A stretch of DNA of 64,000 nucleotides from an uncultured Bacteroides sp. (GCA_948847595.1 CAQOGY010000001.1:248001-312000); one strand, 5' to 3'; counted from the first letter of the stretch, positions 26,930-36,172 are shown. The notes: generated from the letters alone by a model not told the origin. Numbers and translations are program-made.

Positions 26930-28963
26930 ATGAAAAAGTATGATATAAAAAATACAGATGTCGAAACCCTGAAGAAGTGGTACCATCTGATGGCATTGGG
27001 ACGTGCCCTGGACGAAAAGGCTCCATCTTACCAGTTGCAATCTTTAGGTTGGTCTTATCATGCACCCTATGCGGGGCATGATGGTATCCAACTGGCGGTC
27101 GGGCAAGTCTTTACTCTCGGAGAAGACTTCCTGTTTCCCTACTACCGGGATATGCTGACTGTACTCTCCGCCGGAATGACTCCGGAAGAGATTATCCTGA
27201 ACGGTATTTCCAAAGCGACAGACCCCGGAAGCGGCGGCCGCCATATGTCGAACCATTTCGCGAAGCCGGAATGGCACATCGAAAATATATCTTCCGCAAC
27301 GGGAACACATGACCTTCATGCGGCAGGCGTAGCCAGAGCGATGGTCTATTACGGACATAAAGGAGTGGCTATCACTTCTCACGGAGAATCTGCCACTTCC
27401 GAAGGTTTTGTCTACGAAGCTATCAACGGTGCCAGTCTCGAACGCCTTCCTGTGATTTTTGTGATTCAGGATAACGGCTACGGTATTTCTGTCCCCAAAT
27501 CGGAACAGACCGCCAACCGCAAGGTAGCGGAAAACTTCTCCGGCTTCAAGAACCTGAAAATCATCTATTGCAATGGCAAAGATGTATTCGATTCGATGAA
27601 CGCCATGACCGAAGCCCGCGAATATGCCATCAGTACCCGTAATCCGGTGATTGTACAGGCGAATTGTGTCCGTATCGGTTCTCATTCCAATTCCGACAAG
27701 CATACCCTCTACCGGGATGAAAACGAACTGGAATACGTAAAGGAAGCTGACCCGTTGATGAAATTCCGCCGGATGCTGCTTCGCTATAAGCGTCTGACTG
27801 AAGAAGAACTGCAACAAATAGAAGCGGCAGCCAAAAAAGAATTGTCTGCTGCCAACCGGAAGGCTTTGGCTGCTCCCGAACCTGACCCCAAAAGCATCTA
27901 CGATTTCGTAATGCCCGAACCTTATCAGCCGCAGAAGTACAAAGACGGTACACATGAGGCAGAAGGCGAAAAGACCTTCATGGTCAACGCCATTAACGAA
28001 ACATTGAAATCCGAATTCCGTCACAATCCCGATACTTTTATTTGGGGACAGGACGTGGCGAATAAGGAAAAAGGCGGTGTATTCAATGTGACGAAAGGAA
28101 TGCAGCAGGAGTTTGGTGACTCCCGTGTATTCAGTGCGCCGATTGCCGAAGATTATATCGTAGGTACAGCCAACGGAATGAGCCGCTTTGACCCTAAAAT
28201 TCATGTAGTAATAGAAGGGGCGGAGTTTGCCGACTACTTTTGGCCTGCCGTCGAGCAATATGTAGAATGTACGCATGAGTATTGGCGCAGCAATGGTAAG
28301 TTTGCTCCGAACATTACTTTGCGTCTGGCTTCCGGTGGCTATATCGGTGGCGGACTTTATCATTCCCAAAATATAGAAGGCGCTTTGACGACTTTGCCGG
28401 GAGCACGTATCGTCTGTCCTTCTTTTGCGGATGATGCGGCGGGATTGCTCCGTACCAGTATGCGTTCCAAGGGATTCACTTTATTCCTCGAACCCAAAGC
28501 GTTGTATAACTCCGTAGAAGCGGCTGCCGTTGTGCCGGAAGATTTTGAAGTTCCTTTCGGTAAGGCACGTATCCGCCGCGAGGGAACAGATTTGAGTATT
28601 ATCACGTATGGCAATACCACCCATTTCTGTCTGCACGCAGCGGAACGATTGGAGAAAGAAGGTGGTTGGAAAGTGGAAGTCATCGACATTCGCTCTTTAA
28701 TTCCTTTGGATAAGGAAGCAATCTTCGAGTCGGTGAAGAAAACGAGTAAAGCGTTGGTTGTTCATGAAGATAAAGTATTCTCCGGCTTTGGTGCGGAACT
28801 TGCCGCTATGATTGGGGAAGAGATGTTCCGTTATTTGGACGGGCCTGTGCAACGTGTAGGTTCTACATTTACCCCTGTCGGTTTTAACCCGATTCTTGAA
28901 AAAGAGATTCTGCCCGATGAGGCTAAAATCTATGAAGCTGCCAGGAAATTATTAGAATATTAA
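26930..28963 (+). CDS. 2-oxoisovalerate-type dehydrogenase E1, alpha and beta subunits fused
   Basis: 677 residues from ATG 26930; the upstream ATG 26900 adds 10 residues with no better context. The N-terminal half is the alpha chain with the thiamine diphosphate motif HGESATSEG..QDNGYGIS. The Glu in the G-E position resembles branched-chain E1 rather than the pyruvate enzyme's GDG. The C-terminal half (about 340-677) is the transketolase-like beta chain. It decarboxylates 2-oxoacids from Val, Leu and Ile and acylates the lipoyl group of E2, feeding branched-chain fatty acids. It is the third enzyme gene of the cluster, 37 nt after E2. Confidence 0.92.
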   Translation: MKKYDIKNTDVETLKKWYHLMALGRALDEKAPSYQLQSLGWSYHAPYAGHDGIQLAVGQVFTLGEDFLFPYYRDMLTVLSAGMTPEEIILNGISKATDPGSGGRHMSNHFAKPEWHIENISSATGTHDLHAAGVARAMVYYGHKGVAITSHGESATSEGFVYEAINGASLERLPVIFVIQDNGYGISVPKSEQTANRKVAENFSGFKNLKIIYCNGKDVFDSMNAMTEAREYAISTRNPVIVQANCVRIGSHSNSDKHTLYRDENELEYVKEADPLMKFRRMLLRYKRLTEEELQQIEAAAKKELSAANRKALAAPEPDPKSIYDFVMPEPYQPQKYKDGTHEAEGEKTFMVNAINETLKSEFRHNPDTFIWGQDVANKEKGGVFNVTKGMQQEFGDSRVFSAPIAEDYIVGTANGMSRFDPKIHVVIEGAEFADYFWPAVEQYVECTHEYWRSNGKFAPNITLRLASGGYIGGGLYHSQNIEGALTTLPGARIVCPSFADDAAGLLRTSMRSKGFTLFLEPKALYNSVEAAAVVPEDFEVPFGKARIRREGTDLSIITYGNTTHFCLHAAERLEKEGGWKVEVIDIRSLIPLDKEAIFESVKKTSKALVVHEDKVFSGFGAELAAMIGEEMFRYLDGPVQRVGSTFTPVGFNPILEKEILPDEAKIYEAARKLLEY

Positions 28964-28975
28964 ATAGTATGGATT

Positions 28976-29482
28976 ATGAAAAAGATAGGTTTATTTTATG
29001 CAGCGAAGGCTGAAAAGACGAGTTGGGTAGCAGAGAAGATTCAGCAGGAATTTGGTGAAGACAAGATAGAAGTAGTACCCATTGAACAAGCTTGGGAGAA
29101 TGATTTTGCCGCTTATGATTGTTTTATAGTCGGCGTTTCCACTTGGTTTGACGGCGAACTTCCTACTTATTGGGACGAACTGCTGCCGGAACTTCGTACA
29201 ATGGATTTAAAAGGAAAGAAAGTGGCTGTCTTCGGCTTGGGAGATCAGATACGTTATCCTGAAAACTTTGCGGATGGCATCGGACTGTTGGCGGAAGTCT
29301 TCGAGGGAGATGGAGCTACCTTGGTAGGTTTCACTTCTTCCGAAGGATATACTTTCGAACGTTCCAAAGCATTGCGCGGCGATCGTTGGTGCGGACTGGT
29401 CATTGACTTGGATAACCAGTCGGAACAGGCGAAAAAGAAAATCAAGGACTGGTGCGAACAGGTAAAGAAGGAGTTTAAATAA
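28976..29482 (+). CDS. fldA: flavodoxin
   Basis: 168 residues, normal for long-chain flavodoxins. The N-terminal FMN-phosphate loop reads YAAKAEKTSW rather than the usual TGxTxxT. The 90s loop region (GLGDQIRYPENFADGIG) and the second aromatic stretch (DRWCGLVIDLDNQ) are typical. A low-potential one-electron carrier; the likely partner is a ferredoxin/flavodoxin-dependent enzyme such as the Vor complex in this window. Starts 12 nt after the E1 gene and is probably read from the same message, ended by the terminator at 29506-29553. Confidence 0.88.
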   Translation: MKKIGLFYAAKAEKTSWVAEKIQQEFGEDKIEVVPIEQAWENDFAAYDCFIVGVSTWFDGELPTYWDELLPELRTMDLKGKKVAVFGLGDQIRYPENFADGIGLLAEVFEGDGATLVGFTSSEGYTFERSKALRGDRWCGLVIDLDNQSEQAKKKIKDWCEQVKKEFK

Positions 29483-29505
29483 CTTCTTTATATATAATAT
29501 GTGAC

Positions 29506-29553
29506 GAGGGTGTCAAAAAGAAAACAGTTTTTTTGACACCCTCTCTTCTTTTT
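29506..29553. terminator. bidirectional terminator between fldA and prmA
   Basis: GAGGGTGTCAAAAA (29506-29519) pairs perfectly with TTTTTGACACCCTC (29530-29543), 14 bp, with T-rich flanks on both strands. It serves the two convergent genes. Confidence 0.85.
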
Positions 29554-29576
29554 AGATTCTATAATTAAAAGAACTA

Positions 29577-30425
29577 TCAGGCTTTATAAATAAACTTCAC
29601 CTCTGCCCAACGATTCTTCTCTTTATAGTGGACAAAAGTCAATCCATTCTTTTCCGCTTCCTCACGGATTACTGTGATATCATCCACATAGAATCCGCTC
29701 ATGTACAGTTCAGACCCCGGATGCATACATGCGACATATTGTTTCATGTCATTCAACAGGATATTCCGGTTGATATTGGCAATAATGACATCGAACGGCC
29801 CTTTTCCGGCGAGGGACGAAGCGTCTCCTTGAGAAACTGCAATGTCATCTACATGATTCAGTTCAATATTCTCGATAGAGTTTCGTACGCACCATTCGTC
29901 AATGTCGATAGCTGTACACGGGCGTGCACCTCTCATTCGTGCGAGGATGGCAAGAATCGAAGTTCCACAGCCCATATCGAGCAGTGATTTATCTTTCAGT
30001 CCGCTATCCAGCAACTCCTCGATGATGAGACTTGTCGTTTCATGATGTCCTGTCCCGAAAGCCATTTGCGGGTTGATAACAATATCATATTCCGCTTTGG
30101 GAACATCTTGATGGAAAGTGCTGTGAATCACGCATCGGTCGCCGATAATAATCGGCTGAAAGAAATTCTTTTCCCATTCCTCGTTCCAGTCCTTATCTTC
30201 TGCTTCTACATAGGTATATGTGATTTCCGTATCGGGCAGGGGAAACTCGGTGATTACACTCTTGATAGCAGCTTCGTCACATAATGATTGTTGGATATAT
30301 GCGGTCAGTCCGCTTTCACATTCAACAAAACTCTCAAATCCGACTTCGCCGAGCACGGCAGCCAGTACGTCATTAACTGTTTCAGTGCAGGGATTGGTAT
30401 GGAATGTGAACTCATAATACTTCAT
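29577..30425 (-). CDS. prmA: ribosomal protein L11 methyltransferase
   Basis: 282 residues. The SAM-binding motif LLDMGCGTSILAI, the preceding NPQMAFGTGHHETT typical of PrmA, and the later VIIANINRNIL (NIxxN, the methyl-acceptor pocket) are visible. The N-terminal 60 residues form the L11-recognition domain. It trimethylates ribosomal protein L11 in the cytoplasm. Divergent from the gene at 30578, with a TATCTTTG element at 30455-30462 on its own strand. Confidence 0.95.
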   Translation of the reverse strand: MKYYEFTFHTNPCTETVNDVLAAVLGEVGFESFVECESGLTAYIQQSLCDEAAIKSVITEFPLPDTEITYTYVEAEDKDWNEEWEKNFFQPIIIGDRCVIHSTFHQDVPKAEYDIVINPQMAFGTGHHETTSLIIEELLDSGLKDKSLLDMGCGTSILAILARMRGARPCTAIDIDEWCVRNSIENIELNHVDDIAVSQGDASSLAGKGPFDVIIANINRNILLNDMKQYVACMHPGSELYMSGFYVDDITVIREEAEKNGLTFVHYKEKNRWAEVKFIYKA

Positions 30426-30454
30426 AGTTGTTTTATTTTCTAGTAAATAATGTG

Positions 30455-30462
30455 CAAAGATA
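30455..30462 (-). promoter_or_regulatory. -7 promoter element of prmA
   Basis: Reads TATCTTTG on the minus strand, 29 nt upstream of the prmA ATG. No clear -33 TTG; a dyad (30469-30486) occupies the spacer. Confidence 0.5.
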
Positions 30463-30528
30463 GTTAGAAATAGGGATTTCCCTATTATCCTTTGGGGAAA
30501 ATCTCCCCCGGACGAAAAATCTCTTCCT

Positions 30529-30536
30529 TATCTTTG
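30529..30536 (+). promoter_or_regulatory. -7 promoter element of the Ser/Arg-rich secreted protein gene
   Basis: TATCTTTG, 41 nt before the ATG at 30578. A TTTG at 30491 is too far upstream to be its -33. Confidence 0.5.
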
Positions 30537-30577
30537 TAACGTGAATAAGTTTAAGTAATTACATAAACCGAGATGAT

Positions 30578-31903
30578 ATGAAAAAGATTGTTTACTTCTT
30601 GCTATTTGCCTTGTGCCTCCCGATAGGCTTGATGGCACAAAGCGTTGATGACGACCTTTACTTCGTACCTTCCAAGGACAAGCAGGAGAAGAAAGAAACT
30701 CCAGTCCGGAAGGAACCGAAGAAACAGGTGACCAACATCTATACTTCACCGGGGACTACCGTAGTTGTTCAAGACCGCAAGGGCAGAACACGGGACGTGG
30801 ATGAATATAACCGCCGTTACGATGCACGTGAAAATGAATTCGTAATGGATAATGATACCTTATACATAAAAGAAAAATCTAATCCGGATTTGGACGGAGA
30901 ATGGGTGACCGGCGAATTCAATGGTACGCAAGACGACTATGAATACGCTGAACGTATCATCCGTTTCCGTAATCCGCGTTTCGCAATCAGTATCAGCAGT
31001 CCGCTCTACTGGGACGTAGTTTACGGACCGAACTCTTGGGACTGGAACGTATATACCGACGGTATGTATGCTTATGCGTTCCCAACGTTCAGCAACCCGC
31101 TTTGGTGGGACTGGCGTTATAACTCTTACGGTTGGGGATGGAACTATGGCTGGGGATGGAATCGTCCTTACTATTCTTGGGGCTACTCTCCGGGTTATTG
31201 GGGCGGCTGGTATGGCGGCTACTGGGGTGGCTGGTATGGCGGCGGTGGCTATTGGGGACATCATCACCATTGGCATGGTGGTCCTAGCTGGGGCTGGGGC
31301 GGTGGTGGAAACCATTGGGCACGCAACACCTATACGAATCGTCGTTCTTATGGCTACAATAATTTCTCTTCTTCACGAAGAAGTGGCTCAAACTCAGACC
31401 GTAGATCGGCAATAAGTACAGACCGTCGTAGCTCATCAGGTTCTTATACCGGCAGAACTGTTGGTACAAGACGTGAAGCAACCCGCGTTAGTACCGGACG
31501 TACCGGAGTAACTACTCGCAGTGACGCTTCTTCTACTCGTAGAAGTAGTAACTATACACGTCCGAGCAGTACACGTAGTTCCTCTACTTACAATAGTAAT
31601 CGTGAAGGCTCCGTTCGTCGTAGTGCTTCGTCTCCTTCACGGTCATCATCGTCTTCATCATATGGAACTACAAGAAGATCTTCTTCTACTTATAATAGAG
31701 GGACTTCAACTAGTAGTCCGTCTACTAGAAGCAGTAGTAGAAGCTCTAGCCGTTCTTATGATAGTGGCAGCCGTTCTTCTTCTCGTAGCAGCTATTCACC
31801 AAGTAGCAGTAGTAGCTCTCGTTCCAGTGGCAGCTATTCAGGTGGTGGATCTTCACGCTCGAGTGGTGGCGGTGGCGGATCTAGCAGAAGCGGAAGAAGA
31901 TAA
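30578..31903 (+). CDS. secreted protein with Trp/Gly/Tyr-rich core and Ser/Arg-rich tail
   Basis: 441 residues; signal peptide MKKIVYFLLFALCLPIGLMAQ. Residues 20-130 are charged and ordinary. Residues about 150-240 are extremely rich in Trp, Gly and Tyr (repeats such as YWGGWYGG, then a His-rich HHHHWHGG). Residues about 250-441 are almost only Ser, Arg, Thr, Tyr and Gly, strongly basic and surely disordered. No family recognised. The open overlapping frames here are by-products of this low complexity. A cell-envelope or surface-adhesive role is only a guess. Followed 39 nt later by the FadL-type gene, possibly in one transcript. Confidence 0.8.
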   Translation: MKKIVYFLLFALCLPIGLMAQSVDDDLYFVPSKDKQEKKETPVRKEPKKQVTNIYTSPGTTVVVQDRKGRTRDVDEYNRRYDARENEFVMDNDTLYIKEKSNPDLDGEWVTGEFNGTQDDYEYAERIIRFRNPRFAISISSPLYWDVVYGPNSWDWNVYTDGMYAYAFPTFSNPLWWDWRYNSYGWGWNYGWGWNRPYYSWGYSPGYWGGWYGGYWGGWYGGGGYWGHHHHWHGGPSWGWGGGGNHWARNTYTNRRSYGYNNFSSSRRSGSNSDRRSAISTDRRSSSGSYTGRTVGTRREATRVSTGRTGVTTRSDASSTRRSSNYTRPSSTRSSSTYNSNREGSVRRSASSPSRSSSSSSYGTTRRSSSTYNRGTSTSSPSTRSSSRSSSRSYDSGSRSSSRSSYSPSSSSSSRSSGSYSGGGSSRSSGGGGGSSRSGRR

Positions 31904-31942
31904 TAAACACTATATATTAACTCTGTAATATAAGACAACGTT

Positions 31943-33595
31943 ATGAAAAAGATAATCGCAGTTGCTTGCGCCTTGTGTTTTGTCGCAGGTGTCAACGCAC
32001 AGACAATATATGATGCAGCGAAGTTGTCAGAGCGAGACTTGAATGGAACCGCCCGTTTTGTAGGTATGGGCGGGGCGATGGGCGCTTTGGGTGGTGATAT
32101 TTCTACAATGGGAACTAACCCTGCCGGTATCGGTATTTATCGTAGTAATGACATCATGACCTCTTTCAGCTATTCTGCTTACGGTACGGAGAGCAAATAC
32201 CTGGGGCAGACTTTTAATAATGATAAGAACCAGTGGTCGTTTGATAACATAGGCTTTGTGTTCGCTTCCAAGATTGGAAATCAGACAGCATTGCGTTATG
32301 TGAACTTCGGTTTTAATTATAAGCGCACCAAGTCTTTTTATAAGAATATGACAATGGGCGGATTGATGGGAGTCGTAGATGATAAGATTTTTGTATCTCA
32401 GGTTAATCAGATGGGGCAACAGGCTACAGATGCTGTATGGTACAACAAAGAAAACTACAACTTTAACGGTGCTGATGCTTATGGTAACAATCGGCTTGGA
32501 TGGTTAGGAATCATGGGTTACCAAGGATTTTTGACAAACTCAATTCGGGAAGATGGTTATGATAGATATGATCCGGTAGTCCCGGATGAGGCTGAGGCTT
32601 ATTTCAACTCCAATGAAAAAGGGGGAATCAGTCAGTATGACTTTAACGTTGCATTAAATGTCAATGATCGTGTCTATTTAGGATTGACGATTGGTGCATA
32701 TGACGTAAATTATAAGAAAACGACCTTATATGATGAAGATTATGGGAATGGTGAGGGTTACGAATTAGCTTCATACAATCGGATAAAAGGTTCAGGAGTA
32801 GATGTTAAGTTTGGTGCTATTTTCCGTCCGTTCGAGTCTTCTCCTTTCCGCATTGGTTTTGCGGTACATACGCCAACATTTTATAATTTGACGTATGAGA
32901 ATGGTGCAAGTATGACGTCAGATGTTTATTTGAAAGAAGTACAGGATGGTGACAACACATTTAAAGTACGTGACGATAAACCTGCTGAAGGTGCTCTTAC
33001 AACAAGGGAGTCTTTTGATGCCAATGGTGGAAGAAGAATAGAACAGGATTTCCGTTTGTCTACTCCGTGGAGATTTAATGCGAGTTTGGGGTATACAGTT
33101 GGAACTTCTTTGGCATTGGGAGCTGAGTACGAATATGAAGATTATTCATCTATGAAGTTTAAATATCCTGAAGGAGATGAAATGGTAGATCAGAATAACA
33201 CGATTAAAGACTTCATGAAAGGTGTTCACACATTTCGTATCGGTGCTGAGTATAAAGTAATACCTGAGTTTGCCTTCCGTTTAGGTTATAATTACAGTAC
33301 TACTGCTTTTAAAGAAGATGATGCTTATAAATGGATACCGGTTAACTCTACTTTGACAGATACAGACTTTGCAAATTCCCAGTCGCATAGTAATTATACA
33401 CTCGGAATAGGATATCGTGGAAAGACTTTTTATGCTGACTTAGCTTATCAATATTCTATGTATAAAGAGAAGTTCTATCCATTCTATAATGACTTGGAGA
33501 CTGCACCCGGAGTTTGGGAGATAGTCACTCCGCAAGCAACCAAAGTAACCAATACCCGTAGTCAAGTACTATTTACCCTAGGTTTGCGCTTCTAA
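31943..33595 (+). CDS. OMPP1/FadL/TodX-family outer-membrane transporter
   Basis: 550 residues with signal peptide (MKKIIAVACALCFVAGVNAQ). The N-terminal FVGMGGAMGALGGDISTMGTNPAGIGIYRS is the family hallmark: the plug segment with the NPAG motif. The rest is an amphipathic beta-barrel ending in an aromatic residue (LFTLGLRF). Family members import hydrophobic molecules such as long-chain fatty acids; Bacteroides copies are often named hemin receptor without proof. Follows the Ser/Arg-rich protein gene by 39 nt. Confidence 0.88.
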   Translation: MKKIIAVACALCFVAGVNAQTIYDAAKLSERDLNGTARFVGMGGAMGALGGDISTMGTNPAGIGIYRSNDIMTSFSYSAYGTESKYLGQTFNNDKNQWSFDNIGFVFASKIGNQTALRYVNFGFNYKRTKSFYKNMTMGGLMGVVDDKIFVSQVNQMGQQATDAVWYNKENYNFNGADAYGNNRLGWLGIMGYQGFLTNSIREDGYDRYDPVVPDEAEAYFNSNEKGGISQYDFNVALNVNDRVYLGLTIGAYDVNYKKTTLYDEDYGNGEGYELASYNRIKGSGVDVKFGAIFRPFESSPFRIGFAVHTPTFYNLTYENGASMTSDVYLKEVQDGDNTFKVRDDKPAEGALTTRESFDANGGRRIEQDFRLSTPWRFNASLGYTVGTSLALGAEYEYEDYSSMKFKYPEGDEMVDQNNTIKDFMKGVHTFRIGAEYKVIPEFAFRLGYNYSTTAFKEDDAYKWIPVNSTLTDTDFANSQSHSNYTLGIGYRGKTFYADLAYQYSMYKEKFYPFYNDLETAPGVWEIVTPQATKVTNTRSQVLFTLGLRF

Positions 33596-33640
33596 TCAAC
33601 CAAAGACAGTTTTCAATTTCAATAATAACTTTTGTGTGTA

Positions 33641-33690
33641 AAAAATCCCTGGAATGCTGAGTGTCTACAGCGGTTCCGGGGATTTTTATT
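33641..33690. terminator. bidirectional terminator after the FadL-type gene
   Basis: AAAAATCCCTGGAA (33641-33654) pairs with TTCCGGGGATTTTT (33674-33687), one mismatch (G-U as RNA), with a T-run at its end. Lies between convergent genes. Confidence 0.75.
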
Positions 33691-33713
33691 AGTATCACTT
33701 TTATTTTTTTGTT

Positions 33714-34517
33714 TTATCTGCGCAATGGAGTCCGTTCGTCAATAATACCGCGACCTCTGTAAAGGCTGATAGCAATAGGAGTATCGGGAGTCAACTCGAT
33801 ATCCTCATCTACGATAATAGGTTCTTCCTTATCATCTACGATAACCGTTCCTATTGTCTCGCCGGCCTTAATCCGTTGCGGGAGCAAGTTAGTCAGGATA
33901 CCTTCCGATATTTTTCGGATGTCGATGTATTCGGGTTTTGCATTCTTGTCCGCTTCGATTTTACCATTGAACAGGTCTTGTACACCTTTATTCTTCAGGA
34001 AAAGCTTGACGATTGCATTGCCTTCATACGGTTGTCTTTTCTCATCAAGCAGGATAACGGGCACTGTCATTCGTTTGAATTTAAGAGCAACGTTCTTGGA
34101 ACCTTTGGCAACTTGTGCTATTCCGAACAAATACTCTTTACCACCTGTAATCCCACGATAACGGCTACCGAACGAACGCGTAGCAACATCATCGGACAAT
34201 TCGGGATAATGAGCATAAAAAGTAACAGCTTCCGCATCCGTGTCTATCGCGTTCCAGGCAGGGTTCTCCATACCTATGGTGAACGGTAGATAATCCTGTT
34301 CGGAAGCAGACATCGAGATTACATCTCCATCCGAAAAACTGCTTTTTGCAGGAAGAGAAAGAGTGCTGCTGCTACGTGTAAGAGCATCAGTGATACTTTC
34401 ATTGTCGATAGAAGCAGAAAAGCTGAAAGCTTTCTTGCCGGGTTCTTGTTGTTCATCTTGTTGCTGACAACCGAGCAGGCATGACGCCGCTAAAAAAAAG
34501 AGAAGGTTTTTCTTCAT
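33714..34517 (-). CDS. fimbrillin-like lipoprotein
   Basis: 267 residues; lipoprotein signal ending FLAASCLLGCQQQ. The order of features (Ser/Thr-rich N-terminus with a possible Arg cleavage site in ALTRSSS, FSDGDVISMSASEQDYLPFTI, a WNAIDTDAEAVTFYAHYP-type strand, LFGIAQVAKGSKNVALKFKRMTVPVILL) is that of the fimbrillin A-associated (Mfa-like) family. In that family an Arg-specific protease releases an N-terminal strand for donor-strand pilus assembly. No other pilus gene is adjacent, so a stand-alone surface protein is also possible. Confidence 0.75.
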   Translation of the reverse strand: MKKNLLFFLAASCLLGCQQQDEQQEPGKKAFSFSASIDNESITDALTRSSSTLSLPAKSSFSDGDVISMSASEQDYLPFTIGMENPAWNAIDTDAEAVTFYAHYPELSDDVATRSFGSRYRGITGGKEYLFGIAQVAKGSKNVALKFKRMTVPVILLDEKRQPYEGNAIVKLFLKNKGVQDLFNGKIEADKNAKPEYIDIRKISEGILTNLLPQRIKAGETIGTVIVDDKEEPIIVDEDIELTPDTPIAISLYRGRGIIDERTPLRR

Positions 34518-34561
34518 GTGAGGGGTAAATTAATAGGTTAATAATAGTGAGAGGTTTACAT

Positions 34562-35032
34562 TTAATATTCTATCTTGTCTTCTTTGGCCGCCCAGGCTTT
34601 GAAGGCAGTAAGGGCTTCATTGTGTAGTAAGATTTCAGAGGGGAGTTTTCTGTTTTCAGGTTTAAGTTCCAGTTCGTCATAAATAAAAGAGTCATCAAAA
34701 CCGATTTCTTTGGCATCCGTCTTATTGTTGCCATAATACATTTTGTCCAGTCGTGCCCAATAGATGGCACCCAAACACATCGGACAAGGTTCGCAGGAAG
34801 TATATATTTCATATCCGCTAAGGTTGAAAGTTCCGAGCTTCGCAGCCGCGGCACGTATGGCACTCACTTCAGCGTGAGCAGTGGGGTCACAGGATGCCGT
34901 AACACGGTTCACACCCGTTGCAACTATTTCCCCCTCTTTTGTAGCAATCACAGCGCCGAAAGGGCCACCACCATTTTCAATGTTCTCCTTGGAAAGCTCG
35001 ATTGCTTTCCGCATTAATTCTTCTTTTGTCAT
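34562..35032 (-). CDS. guaD: guanine deaminase (cytidine-deaminase fold)
   Basis: 156 residues, the same length as B. subtilis GuaD. Zinc ligands H53 in HAEVSA and C83/C86 in PCPMC are present with the proton-shuttling E55. The GFDDSFIYDEL stretch near residue 120 is specific to the guanine deaminase branch rather than tRNA adenosine deaminase TadA. It converts guanine to xanthine. Upstream is a 15-bp inverted repeat (35044-35103) spanning a -7 element, the likely control site. Confidence 0.85.
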   Translation of the reverse strand: MTKEELMRKAIELSKENIENGGGPFGAVIATKEGEIVATGVNRVTASCDPTAHAEVSAIRAAAAKLGTFNLSGYEIYTSCEPCPMCLGAIYWARLDKMYYGNNKTDAKEIGFDDSFIYDELELKPENRKLPSEILLHNEALTAFKAWAAKEDKIEY

Positions 35033-35043
35033 AGCACAAAAAA

Positions 35044-35103
35044 TATATTGTTAGTTTTATTCTAATCACTTCTTTTACAAAGATAGAAAAAACTAACAAT
35101 ATA
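35044..35103. promoter_or_regulatory. 15-bp perfect inverted repeat around the guaD promoter
   Basis: The arms TATATTGTTAGTTTT (35044-35058) and AAAACTAACAATATA (35089-35103) are perfect inverses 30 bp apart. Between them, on the minus strand, lies TATCTTTG (35085-35078). The left arm falls 12 nt before the start codon. Confidence 0.65.
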
Positions 35104-35185
35104 CAATGGAGTGTTTCTATTAATTTTTTACCAGTACCTATTATTCGAAACGGAAAAAGGCTTTGGGTATGGCTATATGCCAGAT

Positions 35186-36172
35186 TTAGAGTTTGCCAAG
35201 AATCTTGTCCATCACCCAGTTGGTCAGCGTGGCGCTTTCACCGTCGCAGGAGCAAACAGACTGACCCAACAAATGGTCTACCACTGCCTGGATAAGCGGC
35301 TGTTGCACATGTTCAGGATTACCGATGCAGATTTCTTCGCGTCCCTTTTCGGTATGCAGTCCGATAGGCTCGTAAGTAAAGACAGAGAAACAAATCATTC
35401 CCTTGTCGCCGATAATCTCTATACGGTCTTCGCGGGCGGAATCATGGGCGACGAAGCACCATGAACCGCTACCTACCAATCCGTTGTCGAACTGGAAGCA
35501 GGCGCTCAATGTATCTTCGGCAGGATAGAGTCCGCCACGATTGCTCTTGTAGCCGCTGGCTTCGAGGATACAGCCAAACATATCCTGCAATAAATCTATC
35601 TGATGCGGGGCAAGATCATAGAAGTAACCACCTCCGGCAATATCCGCTTGTACGCGCCAAGGAAGATTATCACGATTGTAATCCAAATCGCGCGGCGGCT
35701 GGGCAAAACGAATCTGTACATTGATAACATTACCGATAGTCCCATTTTCTACCAGTTCCTTTACTTTTTGAAAATAAGGAAGATAACGCCGATAATATGC
35801 GACGAAGCAGGGGACACCCGTTTCTTTGGATATGCGGTTGATGCGGGTACATTCTTCATAAGTGACGGCCATCGGCTTCTCTATATAGGCCGGCTTGCCT
35901 GCTTTCATGGACATGATTGCATAAGTGGCGTGTGAAGAAGGGGGAGTAGCGATATAAATAGCATTTACTTCCGGGTCGTCTATCAACTCCTGTGCGTCAT
36001 CATACCATTTCTTGATACCTCTCTCTTTGGCATAAGCCTTTGCTTTCGCACCGTCACGGCTCATTACTGCCACGACTTCCGAATGGTCTACTTTTTGGAA
36101 AGCAGGGCCACTTTTTGTTTTCGTAACTTCTCCGCAACCGATGAAGCCCCATTTAATGATCTTTTCACTCAT
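35186..36172 (-). CDS. Gfo/Idh/MocA-family oxidoreductase
   Basis: 328 residues from ATG 36172; the ATG at 36205 lies upstream of the -7 element's product and is unlikely. The Rossmann motif WGFIGCGEV replaces the usual GxGxxG, the EKP motif (YIEKPMAVT) supplies the catalytic-region Lys, and the C-terminal beta-sheet domain is present. Such enzymes oxidise or reduce sugars or inositols with NAD(P). The substrate is unknown and there is no sugar-specific neighbour. Monocistronic, promoter at 36210-36240. Confidence 0.85.
   Translation of the reverse strand: MSEKIIKWGFIGCGEVTKTKSGPAFQKVDHSEVVAVMSRDGAKAKAYAKERGIKKWYDDAQELIDDPEVNAIYIATPPSSHATYAIMSMKAGKPAYIEKPMAVTYEECTRINRISKETGVPCFVAYYRRYLPYFQKVKELVENGTIGNVINVQIRFAQPPRDLDYNRDNLPWRVQADIAGGGYFYDLAPHQIDLLQDMFGCILEASGYKSNRGGLYPAEDTLSACFQFDNGLVGSGSWCFVAHDSAREDRIEIIGDKGMICFSVFTYEPIGLHTEKGREEICIGNPEHVQQPLIQAVVDHLLGQSVCSCDGESATLTNWVMDKILGKL

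Noticed and set aside
31068..31928. Overlapping frames within the Ser/Arg-rich gene
   Set aside because: Low-complexity codons leave other frames open; the translations are Val/Leu or Gly/Ala monotony without a start context.
35044..35103. Invertible promoter of the capsule-locus type
   Set aside because: Arms are close (30 bp apart) and the segment is far shorter than the known invertible promoters; no recombinase gene is near.
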